The translations under genes and the position numbers were made by a program. From positions 1-64,000 of the forward strand of contig DATLNJ010000130.1 in NCBI GenBank assembly GCA_035536815.1: a stretch of 64,000 bases of DNA. Direction: 5' to 3'. This DNA comes from BP-191 sp035536815. Its GTDB lineage: Bacteria; Actinomycetota; Actinomycetes; BP-191. The notes under the pieces are model-generated. The model searched no databases. It was not told the origin of the DNA and saw only the letters and a program-made list of their open reading frames with translations. Positions 48,425-56,805 of the stretch are shown in pieces. Numbering within the stretch: the stretch's first letter is position 1; each line of letters begins with the position of its first letter.

Positions 48425-48880
48425 CTACAGCTCGCCCAGCACCCGGCGCCACGCCGCGACGTCGCGCGCCTCCGGCACCGTCAGGACCTCCCGCCAGCGC
48501 ACCACACCTTCCTTGTCGATGGCGTACGTCCCCCGGGTCGCGCACCCCTTGGCGTCGTCGAAGCAGCCGTACGCCTGCGCCACCGCGCCGTGCGGCCAGA
48601 AGTCGGCGAGCAGCGGGAAGCCGAACCCCTCCTGCTCCGCCCACACCCGGTGCGCGTACGGCGTGTCCACCGAGACGGTGAGGATCTGGACGTCGTCGTT
48701 CTGGAACGCCGCGAGGTCGGCCTGCACCGCCCGCAGCTCGCCGCCGCAGACCCGGGTGAACGCGTACGGGTAGAACACCAGCAGGACCGCCCGCCGGCCG
48801 TGGAAGCCGGCCAGCGAGACGAGCTGGTTGTTCTGGTCCTTGAGCGCGAAGCCGGGCGCCCGGTCCCCTACGTCCACCAT
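48425..48880 (-). CDS. ahpE: AhpE-type peroxiredoxin
   Basis: The 151-residue protein is a one-Cys peroxiredoxin. It has APGFALKDQNNQLVSLAGFH, VLLVFYPYAFTRVCGGELRA with the peroxidatic Cys45, and VSVDTPYAHRVWAEQEGFGF-type blocks. AhpE reduces peroxides and is recycled by mycothiol/mycoredoxin in actinobacteria. ATG 48880 is chosen because the family begins MxxVGDxAPxF; the upstream codons are an extension. The neighbours zinc ribbon, DUF3052 and aceE are the usual actinobacterial context. Confidence 0.9.
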   Translation of the reverse strand: MVDVGDRAPGFALKDQNNQLVSLAGFHGRRAVLLVFYPYAFTRVCGGELRAVQADLAAFQNDDVQILTVSVDTPYAHRVWAEQEGFGFPLLADFWPHGAVAQAYGCFDDAKGCATRGTYAIDKEGVVRWREVLTVPEARDVAAWRRVLGEL

Positions 48881-48931
48881 GCGGGCAAACGTACCCAGGG
48901 GGTGTGACAGAAACGGCGCGGGCACCTATCT

Positions 48932-49429
48932 CTAACGGCGCGGCGCCCGCTGCCCCTTCGGCACGACCAGCTTGGCGGCCGCCCAGTCCTTCGAGGCGGA
49001 CACCGTGGACGTCTGCGTCAGCCCCGCGGTCGGGGCGGCGTCGATGATGTCGCTCGGCTCGACGTGGCCCTCGCGGCCCGCCTTCGGGGTGAGGACCCAG
49101 ATGGCGCCGTTGTTGTCGAGCCGGGTGCGCGCGTCCATCAGCGCGTCGACCAGGTCGCCGTCGTCCTCGCGGAACCACAGCAGCACGACGTCCACGACGT
49201 CGTCGGAGTCCTCGGCGACCAGCTCGGTGCCGGCCCGGGCGACGACCTCGTCCACCAGCGCGTCGTCGGCGTCGCTGTCGCGACCGAGTTCCTGGACGAG
49301 CGACCCGGCGGTGATCCCGAGCCGGTCGGCCGCGTTGCGCTGCCCTTCCGCGGAACCCGCGGTGACCACGTACGCCCCTTTGCTGCCAGGCGCGCCCTCG
49401 GCGCGCTCCGATATGTGAGTAGTCCACAC
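48932..49429 (-). CDS. DUF3052 protein
   Basis: The 165-residue product matches DUF3052. It has RNAADRLGITAGSLVQELGR, DDALVDEVVARAGTELVAED, DDVVDVVLLWFREDDGDLVD and the DWAAAKLVVPKGQR ending. These proteins are conserved in actinobacteria next to aceE and are of unknown function. No ATG is available; the GTG at 49429 gives the best frame and precedes the conserved core. Confidence 0.75.
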   Translation of the reverse strand: MWTTHISERAEGAPGSKGAYVVTAGSAEGQRNAADRLGITAGSLVQELGRDSDADDALVDEVVARAGTELVAEDSDDVVDVVLLWFREDDGDLVDALMDARTRLDNNGAIWVLTPKAGREGHVEPSDIIDAAPTAGLTQTSTVSASKDWAAAKLVVPKGQRAPRR

Positions 49430-49463
49430 GTGGGGGAAACGGAGCGCAAGTATCTGCGCGGAT

Positions 49464-49864
49464 TCACCCCACGAACGACAGCCGCACCTCGCGGTCGGGG
49501 TTGTCGCCGTTGGTGTCCACGACGACCACCGACTGCCACGTTCCCAGCGCCAGCCGCCCGCCCACCACCGGCACGACAACCGAGGGCGCGACAAACGCCG
49601 GCAGCACGTGGTCGCGGCCGTGCCCCGCCGACCCGTGCCGGTGCCGCCACCGCCCGTCGGCCGGCAGCAGCGCGTCCAGCGCGGTGAGCAGGTCGTCGTC
49701 GGAGCCCGCGCCGACCTCGAGGACCGCAACGCCGGCGGTGGCGTGCGGGACGAACACGTTGAGCAGCCCGTCGCTCCCCCCGCCACGAACTCCGCCGCCA
49801 GCGCCGTCAGGTCGACGACGGCGGGCGCGGTGCCGGTACGCAGCCGGTGCACGGTGGTCTTCAC
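49464..49864 (-). pseudogene. YjbQ-family gene with a homopolymer frameshift
   Basis: From GTG 49864 the frame reads KTTVHRLRTGTAPAVVDLTA and LAAEFVAGG. The rest of YjbQ (VFVPHATAGVAVLEVGAGSD, the RHGSAGHGRDHVLPAFVAPS active-site region, LGTWQSVVVVDTNGDNP) lies in another frame. One base is missing in the CCCCCC run at 49776-49781. YjbQ proteins act as secondary thiamine-phosphate synthases. Everything else is intact, so a homopolymer sequencing error is likelier than a true pseudogene. Confidence 0.75.
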
Positions 49865-50011
49865 GGTGGCTCCGGACTGTGGAGGGGCGGGGTGCCGGTG
49901 GCGCGACTGAAGGAGCGCAGCGACCCTAGCGCCACCGGCACCCCGCCCCGACGAAGCCAAGAGTGCGAGGATGAACGCGACGAACGACGTACGGGTGAGG
50001 AGAACGCAGCA

Positions 50012-52759
50012 GTGGCGGACAGCCTGCGGCCGGGCATCATCACCGACGGCCTCCCGAGCCAGCTCCCCGACACCGACCCGGCCGAGACGGCCGAGTGGCT
50101 GGAGTCGCTGGACGCGGTCGTCAACGAGCAGGGCCGCACCCGCGCGCGCTACCTCCTGCTCCGCCTCCTCGCCCGCGCCCGCCAGCAGGCGATCGGCGTG
50201 CCGAGCCTGACCAGCACCGACTACATCAACACGATCCCGCCGGACGAGGAGCCGTGGTTCCCCGGCGACGAGTACGTCGAGCGCCGGATCAGGGCGTACA
50301 TCCGCTGGAACGCCGCCGTCATGGTCAGCCGCGGCAACCGGCCCGGCCTCGGCGTCGGCGGCCACATCGCGACCTACGCGAGCAGCGCCTCCCTCTACGA
50401 GGTCGGCTTCAACCACTTCTTCCGCGGCAAGGAGGGCGGCGAGTCCGGCGACCAGGTCTTCATCCAGGGCCACGCGTCGCCCGGCATCTACGCCCGCGCG
50501 TTCCTCGAGGGCCGGCTGACCGAGCAGCAGCTCGACGCGTTCCGCCAGGAGAGCAAGCCGGGCGGCCTGCCCAGCTACCCGCACCCGCGGCTGATGCCGG
50601 ACTTCTGGGAGTTCCCCACGGTCTCGATGGGCCTCGGCGCGATCGGCGCGATCTACCAGGCGCGGTTCAACCGCTACCTGCACGCCCGCCGGATCACGGA
50701 CACCAGCCGCTCGCGCGTGTGGTGCTTCCTCGGCGACGGCGAGATGGACGAGCCGGAGAGCCTCGGCGCGATCGGCGTGGCCGCGCGCGAGGAGCTCGAC
50801 AACCTCATCTTCGTCATCAACTGCAACCTGCAACGCCTCGACGGCCCGGTGCGCGGCAACGGCAAGGTCATCCAGGAGCTGGAGTCGTTCTTCCGTGGCG
50901 CCGGCTGGAACGTCGTCAAGGTGGTCTGGGGCCGCGACTGGGACCCGCTTCTCGCGCAGGACAGCCAAGGCGTGCTGGTCAACCGGATGAACACCACCCC
51001 GGACGGCCAGTTCCAGACGTACTCGGTGGAGTCCGGCGCGTACATCCGCGAGCACTTCTTCGGCACCGACGCGCGGCTGCGCCGGCTGGTCGAGCACCTC
51101 TCCGACGACGAGCTGCGCAAGCTCTCCCGCGGCGGCCACGACTACCGCAAGGTGTACGCCGCGTTCGCCAGCGCGGTGGCGCACACCGGGCAGCCGACCG
51201 TGATCCTCGCCCAGACCATCAAGGGCTGGACGCTGGGCAAGGACTTCGAGGCCCGCAACGCCACCCACCAGATGAAGAAGCTCTCACGTCAGGATCTCAG
51301 GGACTTTCGCGACAGGCTCTACTTGCCTATCCCCGACAAGGACCTGGAGGGCGACCTGCCGCCGTACTACCACCCGGGCCAGGACTCCGACGAGATCCGG
51401 TACATGCTCGACCGCCGCCAGGCGCTCGGCGGGTTCCTCCCCAAGCGGATGGTCCGCGCGAAGCCGCTCCCCCAGCCGGAGGACAAGGCGTTCGACGACC
51501 TGATGACGGGCTCGGGCAAGCAGGAGGTCGCCACGACGATGGCGTTCGTCCGGCTGCTCAAGGACCTGCTGCGGGTCAAGGGGATGGGCGCGCGGTTCGT
51601 GCCGATCATCCCGGACGAGGCGCGCACGTTCGGGATGGACTCGTTCTTCCCGACGCTGAAGATCTACTCGCCGCACGGCCAGCGGTACGAGGCCGTCGAC
51701 CGCGAGCTGCTGCTGTCGTACAAGGAGGCGACCGACGGCGTCATCCTGCACGAGGGCATCAGCGAGGCCGGCTCGATGGCGTCGGTGATCGCGAGCGGAA
51801 CGTCGTACGCCACCCACGGCGAGCACATGATCCCGGTCTTCGTCTTCTACTCGATGTTCGGGTTCCAGCGGGTGGGCGACCAGATCTGGCAGTTCGCCGA
51901 CCAGCTCGGCCGCGGCTTCCTCATCGGCGCGACGGCCGGCCGCACGACCCTGAACGGCGAGGGGCTGCAGCACCAGGACGGCCACTCGCACCTGCTGGCC
52001 AGCACCAACCCGGCGGTTGTGGCGTACGACCCCGCGTGGGGGTTCGAGATCGCGGTGATCGTGAAGGACGCGCTGCGCCGGATGTACGGCGAGGCGCCGG
52101 AGAACGTCTTCTACTACATCACCGTCTACAACGAGCCGATGCCGCAGCCCGCGGCGCCCGACCTGCCCGGGCTCGCCGAGGGCATCGTCAAGGGCCTGTA
52201 CCGCTACGCCGCCAGCACGCTGAACGGCAACGCCCCGCGCGCGCAGATCCTCGGCAGCGGGCCGGCGGTCCGGATGGCGCTGCGCGCCCAGGAGCTGCTG
52301 GCGAACGACTGGAACGTCGCCGCCGACGTCTGGTCCGCCACGTCGTGGAACGAGCTGCGCCGCGACGCCCTCGCCTGCGAGCAGCACAACCTGCTGCACC
52401 CGGACGACCCGCGGACGCCGTACGTCACCAGCGTCCTCGCCGACGCCGCCGGGCCGGTGGTCGCGGTCAGCGACTGGATGCGCGCCGTCCCCGACCAGAT
52501 CAGCCGGTGGGTCCCCAACGACTGGGAGTCGCTAGGCACCGACGGCTTCGGCCGGTCGGACACCCGCGCCGCGCTGCGCCGGCACTTCCACATCGACGCC
52601 GAGTCGATCACCGTCGGGGTGCTGCAGGCGCTGGCCCGGCGCGGCGAGGTGAAGGCCGAGGTCGTCGCGGAGGCGATCGCGAAGTACGAGCTCACCGCGG
52701 ACGCCGTGGCGCCGGGGCACGGCAGCACCGAGACCCAGGAGCCGGACGCCGCTTCCTAG
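50012..52759 (+). CDS. aceE: Pyruvate dehydrogenase E1, homodimeric type
   Basis: The 915-residue protein is a full-length AceE. It has SLTSTDYINTIPPDEEPWFP, the histidine-rich GGHIATYASSASLYEVGFNH, the thiamine-diphosphate motif beginning GDGEMDEPESLGAIG at residue 241 and ending NCN, and C-terminal YKEATDGVILHEGISEAGSM and LNGEGLQHQDGHSH blocks. It decarboxylates pyruvate and passes the acetyl group to the E2 lipoyl domain, feeding acetyl-CoA to the TCA cycle. GTG 50012 has a GAGGAG site and starts the family N-terminus; the longer frame upstream overlaps the YjbQ gene. Confidence 0.95.
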   Translation: MADSLRPGIITDGLPSQLPDTDPAETAEWLESLDAVVNEQGRTRARYLLLRLLARARQQAIGVPSLTSTDYINTIPPDEEPWFPGDEYVERRIRAYIRWNAAVMVSRGNRPGLGVGGHIATYASSASLYEVGFNHFFRGKEGGESGDQVFIQGHASPGIYARAFLEGRLTEQQLDAFRQESKPGGLPSYPHPRLMPDFWEFPTVSMGLGAIGAIYQARFNRYLHARRITDTSRSRVWCFLGDGEMDEPESLGAIGVAAREELDNLIFVINCNLQRLDGPVRGNGKVIQELESFFRGAGWNVVKVVWGRDWDPLLAQDSQGVLVNRMNTTPDGQFQTYSVESGAYIREHFFGTDARLRRLVEHLSDDELRKLSRGGHDYRKVYAAFASAVAHTGQPTVILAQTIKGWTLGKDFEARNATHQMKKLSRQDLRDFRDRLYLPIPDKDLEGDLPPYYHPGQDSDEIRYMLDRRQALGGFLPKRMVRAKPLPQPEDKAFDDLMTGSGKQEVATTMAFVRLLKDLLRVKGMGARFVPIIPDEARTFGMDSFFPTLKIYSPHGQRYEAVDRELLLSYKEATDGVILHEGISEAGSMASVIASGTSYATHGEHMIPVFVFYSMFGFQRVGDQIWQFADQLGRGFLIGATAGRTTLNGEGLQHQDGHSHLLASTNPAVVAYDPAWGFEIAVIVKDALRRMYGEAPENVFYYITVYNEPMPQPAAPDLPGLAEGIVKGLYRYAASTLNGNAPRAQILGSGPAVRMALRAQELLANDWNVAADVWSATSWNELRRDALACEQHNLLHPDDPRTPYVTSVLADAAGPVVAVSDWMRAVPDQISRWVPNDWESLGTDGFGRSDTRAALRRHFHIDAESITVGVLQALARRGEVKAEVVAEAIAKYELTADAVAPGHGSTETQEPDAAS

Positions 52760-53508
52760 CTGGCGGCCACCAGGACCAGCGAGCCGAGGTACGCGGGCGC
52801 GTCCCGCAACGCGCCCCACCGCGCGTCCCACGCGCCGCTACGCAGGTCTTCCGCGAGCGCGGCCACCGCCGCGTCGGCTACCGCCGGGTCCACGAACGCC
52901 CACAGCGACTGCGCCGCGCGCACCTCCGGGTCGAGCAACGCCTCCGGCCGCCCGTAGTACGCCTCCACGAACCCGTCCACGCAGTCGAACGGGACCGGCA
53001 CCCGCGTTACCGTCGCGTCGCCGCCGAGGCCCGCGGCGATCGCCGCCGGCTCCGGCATCCGCGCACCGTCGATCGTGACCAGTTCGGGCAGGTACGCCGC
53101 CAGCCAGTACTCGCCGATCAGCGACGCGTCGAACGTCAGCACGACCACGGGCCCGCGCGTCACCCGGCGCAGCTCGCGCAACCCCGCCGCGAGGTCCGGC
53201 CACTGGTGCACGGTCGCTACCGCCATCGCCGCACCGAACGCGCCGTCCCGGAACGGCAGCCGCTCGGCGACCCCCGCCACGACCGGCGCCGACCCGGGTG
53301 GCCGCTGGGCACGCATCGTGTCCGACGGCTCCACGGCCACCACCCGCCGGCCGGCCGGCTCGTACGAGCCGGCTCCCGCGCCGACGTTCACCACGGGCTC
53401 GACGTAGCCCAGCGCCGCGTGCAGGTACGCGGCGACCCGCGGGTCCGCGCGGCGGAACCGCGCGTAGCCGTGACCGGTGGTGTCGTAGTCCACATCGCCG
53501 CCGCGCAC
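52756..53508 (-). CDS. Class I SAM-dependent methyltransferase
   Basis: The 250-residue protein has the Rossmann methyltransferase order. VVNVGAGAGSYEP is motif I, RRVVAVEPSDTMRAQ motif II, ERLPFRDGAFGAAMAVATVH motif IV/post-IV, then GPVVVLTFDASLIGEYW. The substrate is unknown. It overlaps the aceE stop by 4 nt in convergent orientation and starts 24 nt from the divergent MSMEG_6728-like gene. Confidence 0.8.
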   Translation of the reverse strand: MRGGDVDYDTTGHGYARFRRADPRVAAYLHAALGYVEPVVNVGAGAGSYEPAGRRVVAVEPSDTMRAQRPPGSAPVVAGVAERLPFRDGAFGAAMAVATVHQWPDLAAGLRELRRVTRGPVVVLTFDASLIGEYWLAAYLPELVTIDGARMPEPAAIAAGLGGDATVTRVPVPFDCVDGFVEAYYGRPEALLDPEVRAAQSLWAFVDPAVADAAVAALAEDLRSGAWDARWGALRDAPAYLGSLVLVAAS

Positions 53509-53532
53509 GCAGCGAGGCTAGCGTGAGCGGTG

Positions 53533-53994
53533 ATGCAGACGTTCCTGCCGTACGCCGACTTCGAGCGCTCCGCCCGGGCGCTGGACGACCGCCGGCTCGG
53601 CAAGCAGCGGGTGGAGGCGTTGCAGATCCTGCGCGCCGTGACGATCCCGACCTACGGCTGGCAGCACCACCCGGCCGTGAACATGTGGCGCGGCCACGTC
53701 GAGGCGCTGGCGACGTACGGCGTCATGATCAGCAGGGAGTGGGTCGGGCGCGGCCGGGCGGACACCTGCGCCGCGCAGATCGCGGAGTTCGCGGCCGGCC
53801 GGCCGCTCACCCAGCGCGAGCTGGCCCGCCGCCGGCTGCTGCCGCCGTGGCTCGGCGACGAGGCGTTCCACCTCGCCCACCGCTCGTCGCTGCTGCGCAA
53901 GGACCCGGACTGGTACCGGCCGATCTTCGGCGACGTGCCGGAGGACCTGCCGTACGTCTGGCCCACAAAGGCGAACGGAGCGGCCGCCGACTGA
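53533..53994 (+). CDS. MSMEG_6728-family (pyrimidine dimer DNA glycosylase-like) protein
   Basis: The 153-residue protein starts QTFLPYADFERSARALDDRR, LGKQRVEALQILRAV, the signature of the family related to T4 endonuclease V-type proteins. WQHHPAVNMWRGHVEALATY, then SREWVGRGRADT and HRSSLLRKDPDWYRPIF complete the pattern. A role in DNA repair is inferred from the relation; activity is not established. ATG 53533 is preferred to the GTG three bases upstream. Confidence 0.75.
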   Translation: MQTFLPYADFERSARALDDRRLGKQRVEALQILRAVTIPTYGWQHHPAVNMWRGHVEALATYGVMISREWVGRGRADTCAAQIAEFAAGRPLTQRELARRRLLPPWLGDEAFHLAHRSSLLRKDPDWYRPIFGDVPEDLPYVWPTKANGAAAD

Positions 53995-54035
53995 GGAGTC
54001 GGTGGCCGCTCCGTACGTCCGGAGCGTGCTAAGCG

Positions 54036-55160
54036 TTACGCGACGTGCTTGCCCTGCGGGCGCCGGGCCCAGAGGAGGAACCCGCCACCGGCGGCCAGCA
54101 GCGCGCCGGCCAGCATGAGCAGCGTCTCGGTGAACGACCCGGTGAACGCGAGCGGGCCGCGGGCCAGCGCCCGGCCGAGCACCGTCGCCGTGTCCTTGCG
54201 GGTCATCTTGACGCCGAGGACCTTGGTCGGCGTGTTCGGGGTCCCCGGCCGGTCGATCCGGACACCGCCGACCGACGCCGGCGGGGTGGTCGGGACGATA
54301 ACCGCGGGGGTGGTCGTGATCACCGCGGGGGTCGGCGACGGCGTCTGGGTGGTCGTCGGCAGCGCGCACGGCGGCTGGATCCAGAACACCTTGTGCTTCA
54401 CGCCGCCGGGCGTGTCCGTCTCGAGGGTCACCTTGAGGTGGTAGCCCTGCTGCGGGTGCTGCGTGAGCTGCGACAGGTCGAGGTCCGACAGCTCGTACGT
54501 GACGATCGCGTCGAGGTCGTTCGGGCCGCCACCGGCCGCGTCGTCGCTGATGAGGACGCCGGTCCGCTTGCTGACGACCGCGTCGCCCGACGGCGCCTGG
54601 CCGGCGATCGTGATGTCACCGGTCTGGCCCTCGTCGAAGCCGAAGAACACCAGGCGGAACGGCCCGCACTCGATCTGGGGCTCGTTGCTCGTGTTCGTGT
54701 CGAAGGGCAGGCCGTCGACCTTGAAGGTGCCGTTGTTGCCGGCCGGGTCCTGGTCCGCGCCCTGGCCGCCGTCGCCGCCCTGGCCGGTGTTGCCGTTGTT
54801 GTTGCCGCTGTTGCCACCGCTGCCGCCGCTGCCGTTCCCCGGGTTCGACGAGCCCTGACCGGGGTGCGGCGTGGGCCGCCCACCCTGCGCTTGGTCCGGC
54901 GGCGGGGAGGTCGGGCGGCGGGTGGAGCTCGGCGTCGCCGTCGGCCGCTGCGCCTGGGTCTGCTGGCCGTCCTGGCGCCGCGCGGAGGACTGGCCCTGCG
55001 AGCCGGAGCCCCCGGAGCCCGCGGAGCCCGACTGGCCGCGCGAGCCGCCCTTGTCGCCCTCGCCGGCGACGGCGGTGGTCGCGAGCGAGCCGCCGGCGAG
55101 CACCAGCGCGAGCGCCGACGCGGCGACCGCCCGGTGCGAGTTCTTGATGGAGTCGGACAT
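54036..55160 (-). CDS. LAFTG-anchored surface protein
   Basis: The 374-residue protein has a signal peptide (SHRAVAASALALVLAGGSLA), a long Gly/Ser/Gln/Pro-rich stalk and a beta-rich central domain (about 150-260, FKVDGLPFDTNTSNEPQIEC, VTYELSDLDLSQLTQHP). A Thr/Pro-rich stretch leads to the C-terminal sorting signal: LAFTG, a hydrophobic helix and RRPQGKHVA. LAxTG signals are recognised by class E sortases of actinobacteria, which link the protein to peptidoglycan. It is divergent from an ECF sigma factor gene. Confidence 0.8.
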   Translation of the reverse strand: MSDSIKNSHRAVAASALALVLAGGSLATTAVAGEGDKGGSRGQSGSAGSGGSGSQGQSSARRQDGQQTQAQRPTATPSSTRRPTSPPPDQAQGGRPTPHPGQGSSNPGNGSGGSGGNSGNNNGNTGQGGDGGQGADQDPAGNNGTFKVDGLPFDTNTSNEPQIECGPFRLVFFGFDEGQTGDITIAGQAPSGDAVVSKRTGVLISDDAAGGGPNDLDAIVTYELSDLDLSQLTQHPQQGYHLKVTLETDTPGGVKHKVFWIQPPCALPTTTQTPSPTPAVITTTPAVIVPTTPPASVGGVRIDRPGTPNTPTKVLGVKMTRKDTATVLGRALARGPLAFTGSFTETLLMLAGALLAAGGGFLLWARRPQGKHVA

Positions 55161-55285
55161 CCCCGGCTGCCTTTCGTCGCGGAGCCCGGCGCTGGTCGCC
55201 GGTTGGTTGCAGGAAAGTTCCCCGACCAATCGGACAGCGAAACGCAACGCGCAGGACCCGTGACAGAACGTGTCGAAGCAGACAG

Positions 55286-55924
55286 GTGACGATGACCCAG
55301 CCATGGCCACATCGCGCCGAACCTCCCCTGCTCCACGGGGCTCTTACGCCCTGGACGAAGGAGCTGGTTACGGGTGACGGAGCGACCTCGGTGAGCGCCG
55401 AGCTAGTGCTCGGCGTCGATGCCGCGCGCCCGGACGAGGCCGCCGTGGTCCCCACCTCGCGCGAGGAGGGGTTCCGCGAGCTGTACGCGGCGGAGTACGC
55501 CGGCCTCGCGGGTTACTGCACCGCGCTCACCGGCGACGTCCAGCTCGCCAGGGACATCACGCAGGAGGCGTTCGCCCGGCTGTTCTCGCGCTGGGTGGGC
55601 GTCCGGGAGCCGAAGGCGTACGTGTACTACGTGGCCACGAACCTGGCCCGCCGGCACTGGCGGCGGAGCAAGCGCGAGCGGGAGATCTACGACGAGATCG
55701 GCCACCGGCCCGCTCAGGACGCGCCGGTGCACGACCCGTGGCTGCGTGACTTGGTCGAACGGCTGCCCGAGCGGCTGCGCGAGGTCGTCCTGCTCCACTA
55801 CTACGCCGATCTGCCCGTGACGGAGGTGGCCGTGCTGACCAAGCGCCCGGTCGGCACCGTCAAGCGGCGGCTGCACGAGGCGCGCCAGCTGCTCGCCGCG
55901 GCCCTGGACGGTCACCGTGACTGA
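55286..55924 (+). CDS. ECF sigma factor (SigE-like)
   Basis: The 212-residue protein has region 2 (EEGFRELYAAEYAGLAGYCT, GDVQLARDITQEAFARLFSR) and region 4 (LVERLPERLREVVLLHYYAD, LPVTEVAVLTKRPVGTVKRR). The first 55 residues are not conserved; internal GTGs exist, so the start may be later than 55286. ECF factors direct RNA polymerase to stress or surface genes. The next gene overlaps its stop (GTGA) and encodes a membrane protein that may control it. Confidence 0.8.
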   Translation: MTMTQPWPHRAEPPLLHGALTPWTKELVTGDGATSVSAELVLGVDAARPDEAAVVPTSREEGFRELYAAEYAGLAGYCTALTGDVQLARDITQEAFARLFSRWVGVREPKAYVYYVATNLARRHWRRSKREREIYDEIGHRPAQDAPVHDPWLRDLVERLPERLREVVLLHYYADLPVTEVAVLTKRPVGTVKRRLHEARQLLAAALDGHRD

Positions 55925-56801
55925 CCTGCCCCGCCGCGCGTACCCGCTCGTCGTCCCGCCCCCCGGGGGGTTCGAGGACGCCGTCCGGCGTGGCCGCGGC
56001 TTCCGCCGCCGCCGGGCGGGCGGCTCCACCGGCGCCGCGCTCGTCATCGCCGGCCTGGTGGCGTACTCCAGCCTGCACGGCAGCGACGCCGGCACGAAGG
56101 GCCTGCAGCCCACCGACGACGTTCCCGGGGTCGAGCAGCCCGCTCCGGCAACCGGTGCCGGCTCCCCCACGCCCGACGCCGTCACGTCCTCCCCGGCCCC
56201 GCGCACCGGCGACCGGCCCAAGACGGTCGCCGGGGGTCCCGCGAGCGCGCCCGCCACCTCGCCGAGCGCCGGCCCGGTCGCGCACGCGCCTGGGCAGCGG
56301 CCGACCCGTCCCCCCGCGCCCAGGCCGGACAACCCGCGCCGCTACGCCCCCCGCGGGGACATCAACGAGGGCGAGCCCCAGCCCAACCCGGTCGAGTGCC
56401 TGCCCACCGCCGACCGCCTGTGGTGCGCGACCGCGATCGCGAACCCGGTGGGCGGCGGCAGCAACGCGTGGACCCTCGGGTACACGCTGTGCCGCGCGCT
56501 GGACGAGGAGACGGGGACGGTGACGTTCGACCGCAAGCAGGAGGCGGAGTACTCCATCCGGCACGTCGACAGCGGCGAGACGATCTGGACGTGGTCGGCC
56601 GGCCAGCCGGTGGTACGCGCGTCGTCGAGCTCGGACGCGCAGCCGGGCGAGTGCATCACGTGGAGCTACACGTGGAACGGCTACGACGACTTCCTGCTCA
56701 CGCCGCAGCCGGGCCTCTACCGGCTGACCGCCAGCTCGACCGGCCGGTCGGACACGGGGCTGCCGACGGACGAGTTCGACTTCACCATCGAGGACGAATG
56801 A
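55917..56801 (+). CDS. Membrane protein with extracytoplasmic BsuPI-like domain
   Basis: The 294-residue protein has a short basic cytosolic start (FEDAVRRGRGFRRRRAGGST), one membrane helix at about 38-54, a long Pro/Thr/Ala-rich stalk and a C-terminal beta domain. In the beta domain, QEAEYSIRHVDSGETIWTWS and GECITWSYTWNGYDDFLLTP, PGLYRLTASST match the BsuPI proteinase-inhibitor-like pattern. Its overlap with the sigma gene suggests an anti-sigma or partner role, though the cytosolic segment is only about 36 residues. Confidence 0.7.
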   Translation: MTDLPRRAYPLVVPPPGGFEDAVRRGRGFRRRRAGGSTGAALVIAGLVAYSSLHGSDAGTKGLQPTDDVPGVEQPAPATGAGSPTPDAVTSSPAPRTGDRPKTVAGGPASAPATSPSAGPVAHAPGQRPTRPPAPRPDNPRRYAPRGDINEGEPQPNPVECLPTADRLWCATAIANPVGGGSNAWTLGYTLCRALDEETGTVTFDRKQEAEYSIRHVDSGETIWTWSAGQPVVRASSSSDAQPGECITWSYTWNGYDDFLLTPQPGLYRLTASSTGRSDTGLPTDEFDFTIEDE

Positions 56802-56805
56802 CCCG

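Noticed and set aside
50095..53526. Open frame of over 1,100 codons across aceE and the methyltransferase gene
   Set aside because: It is a GC-driven shadow: Arg/Pro/Gly-rich, with no motifs, overlapping two well-supported genes.
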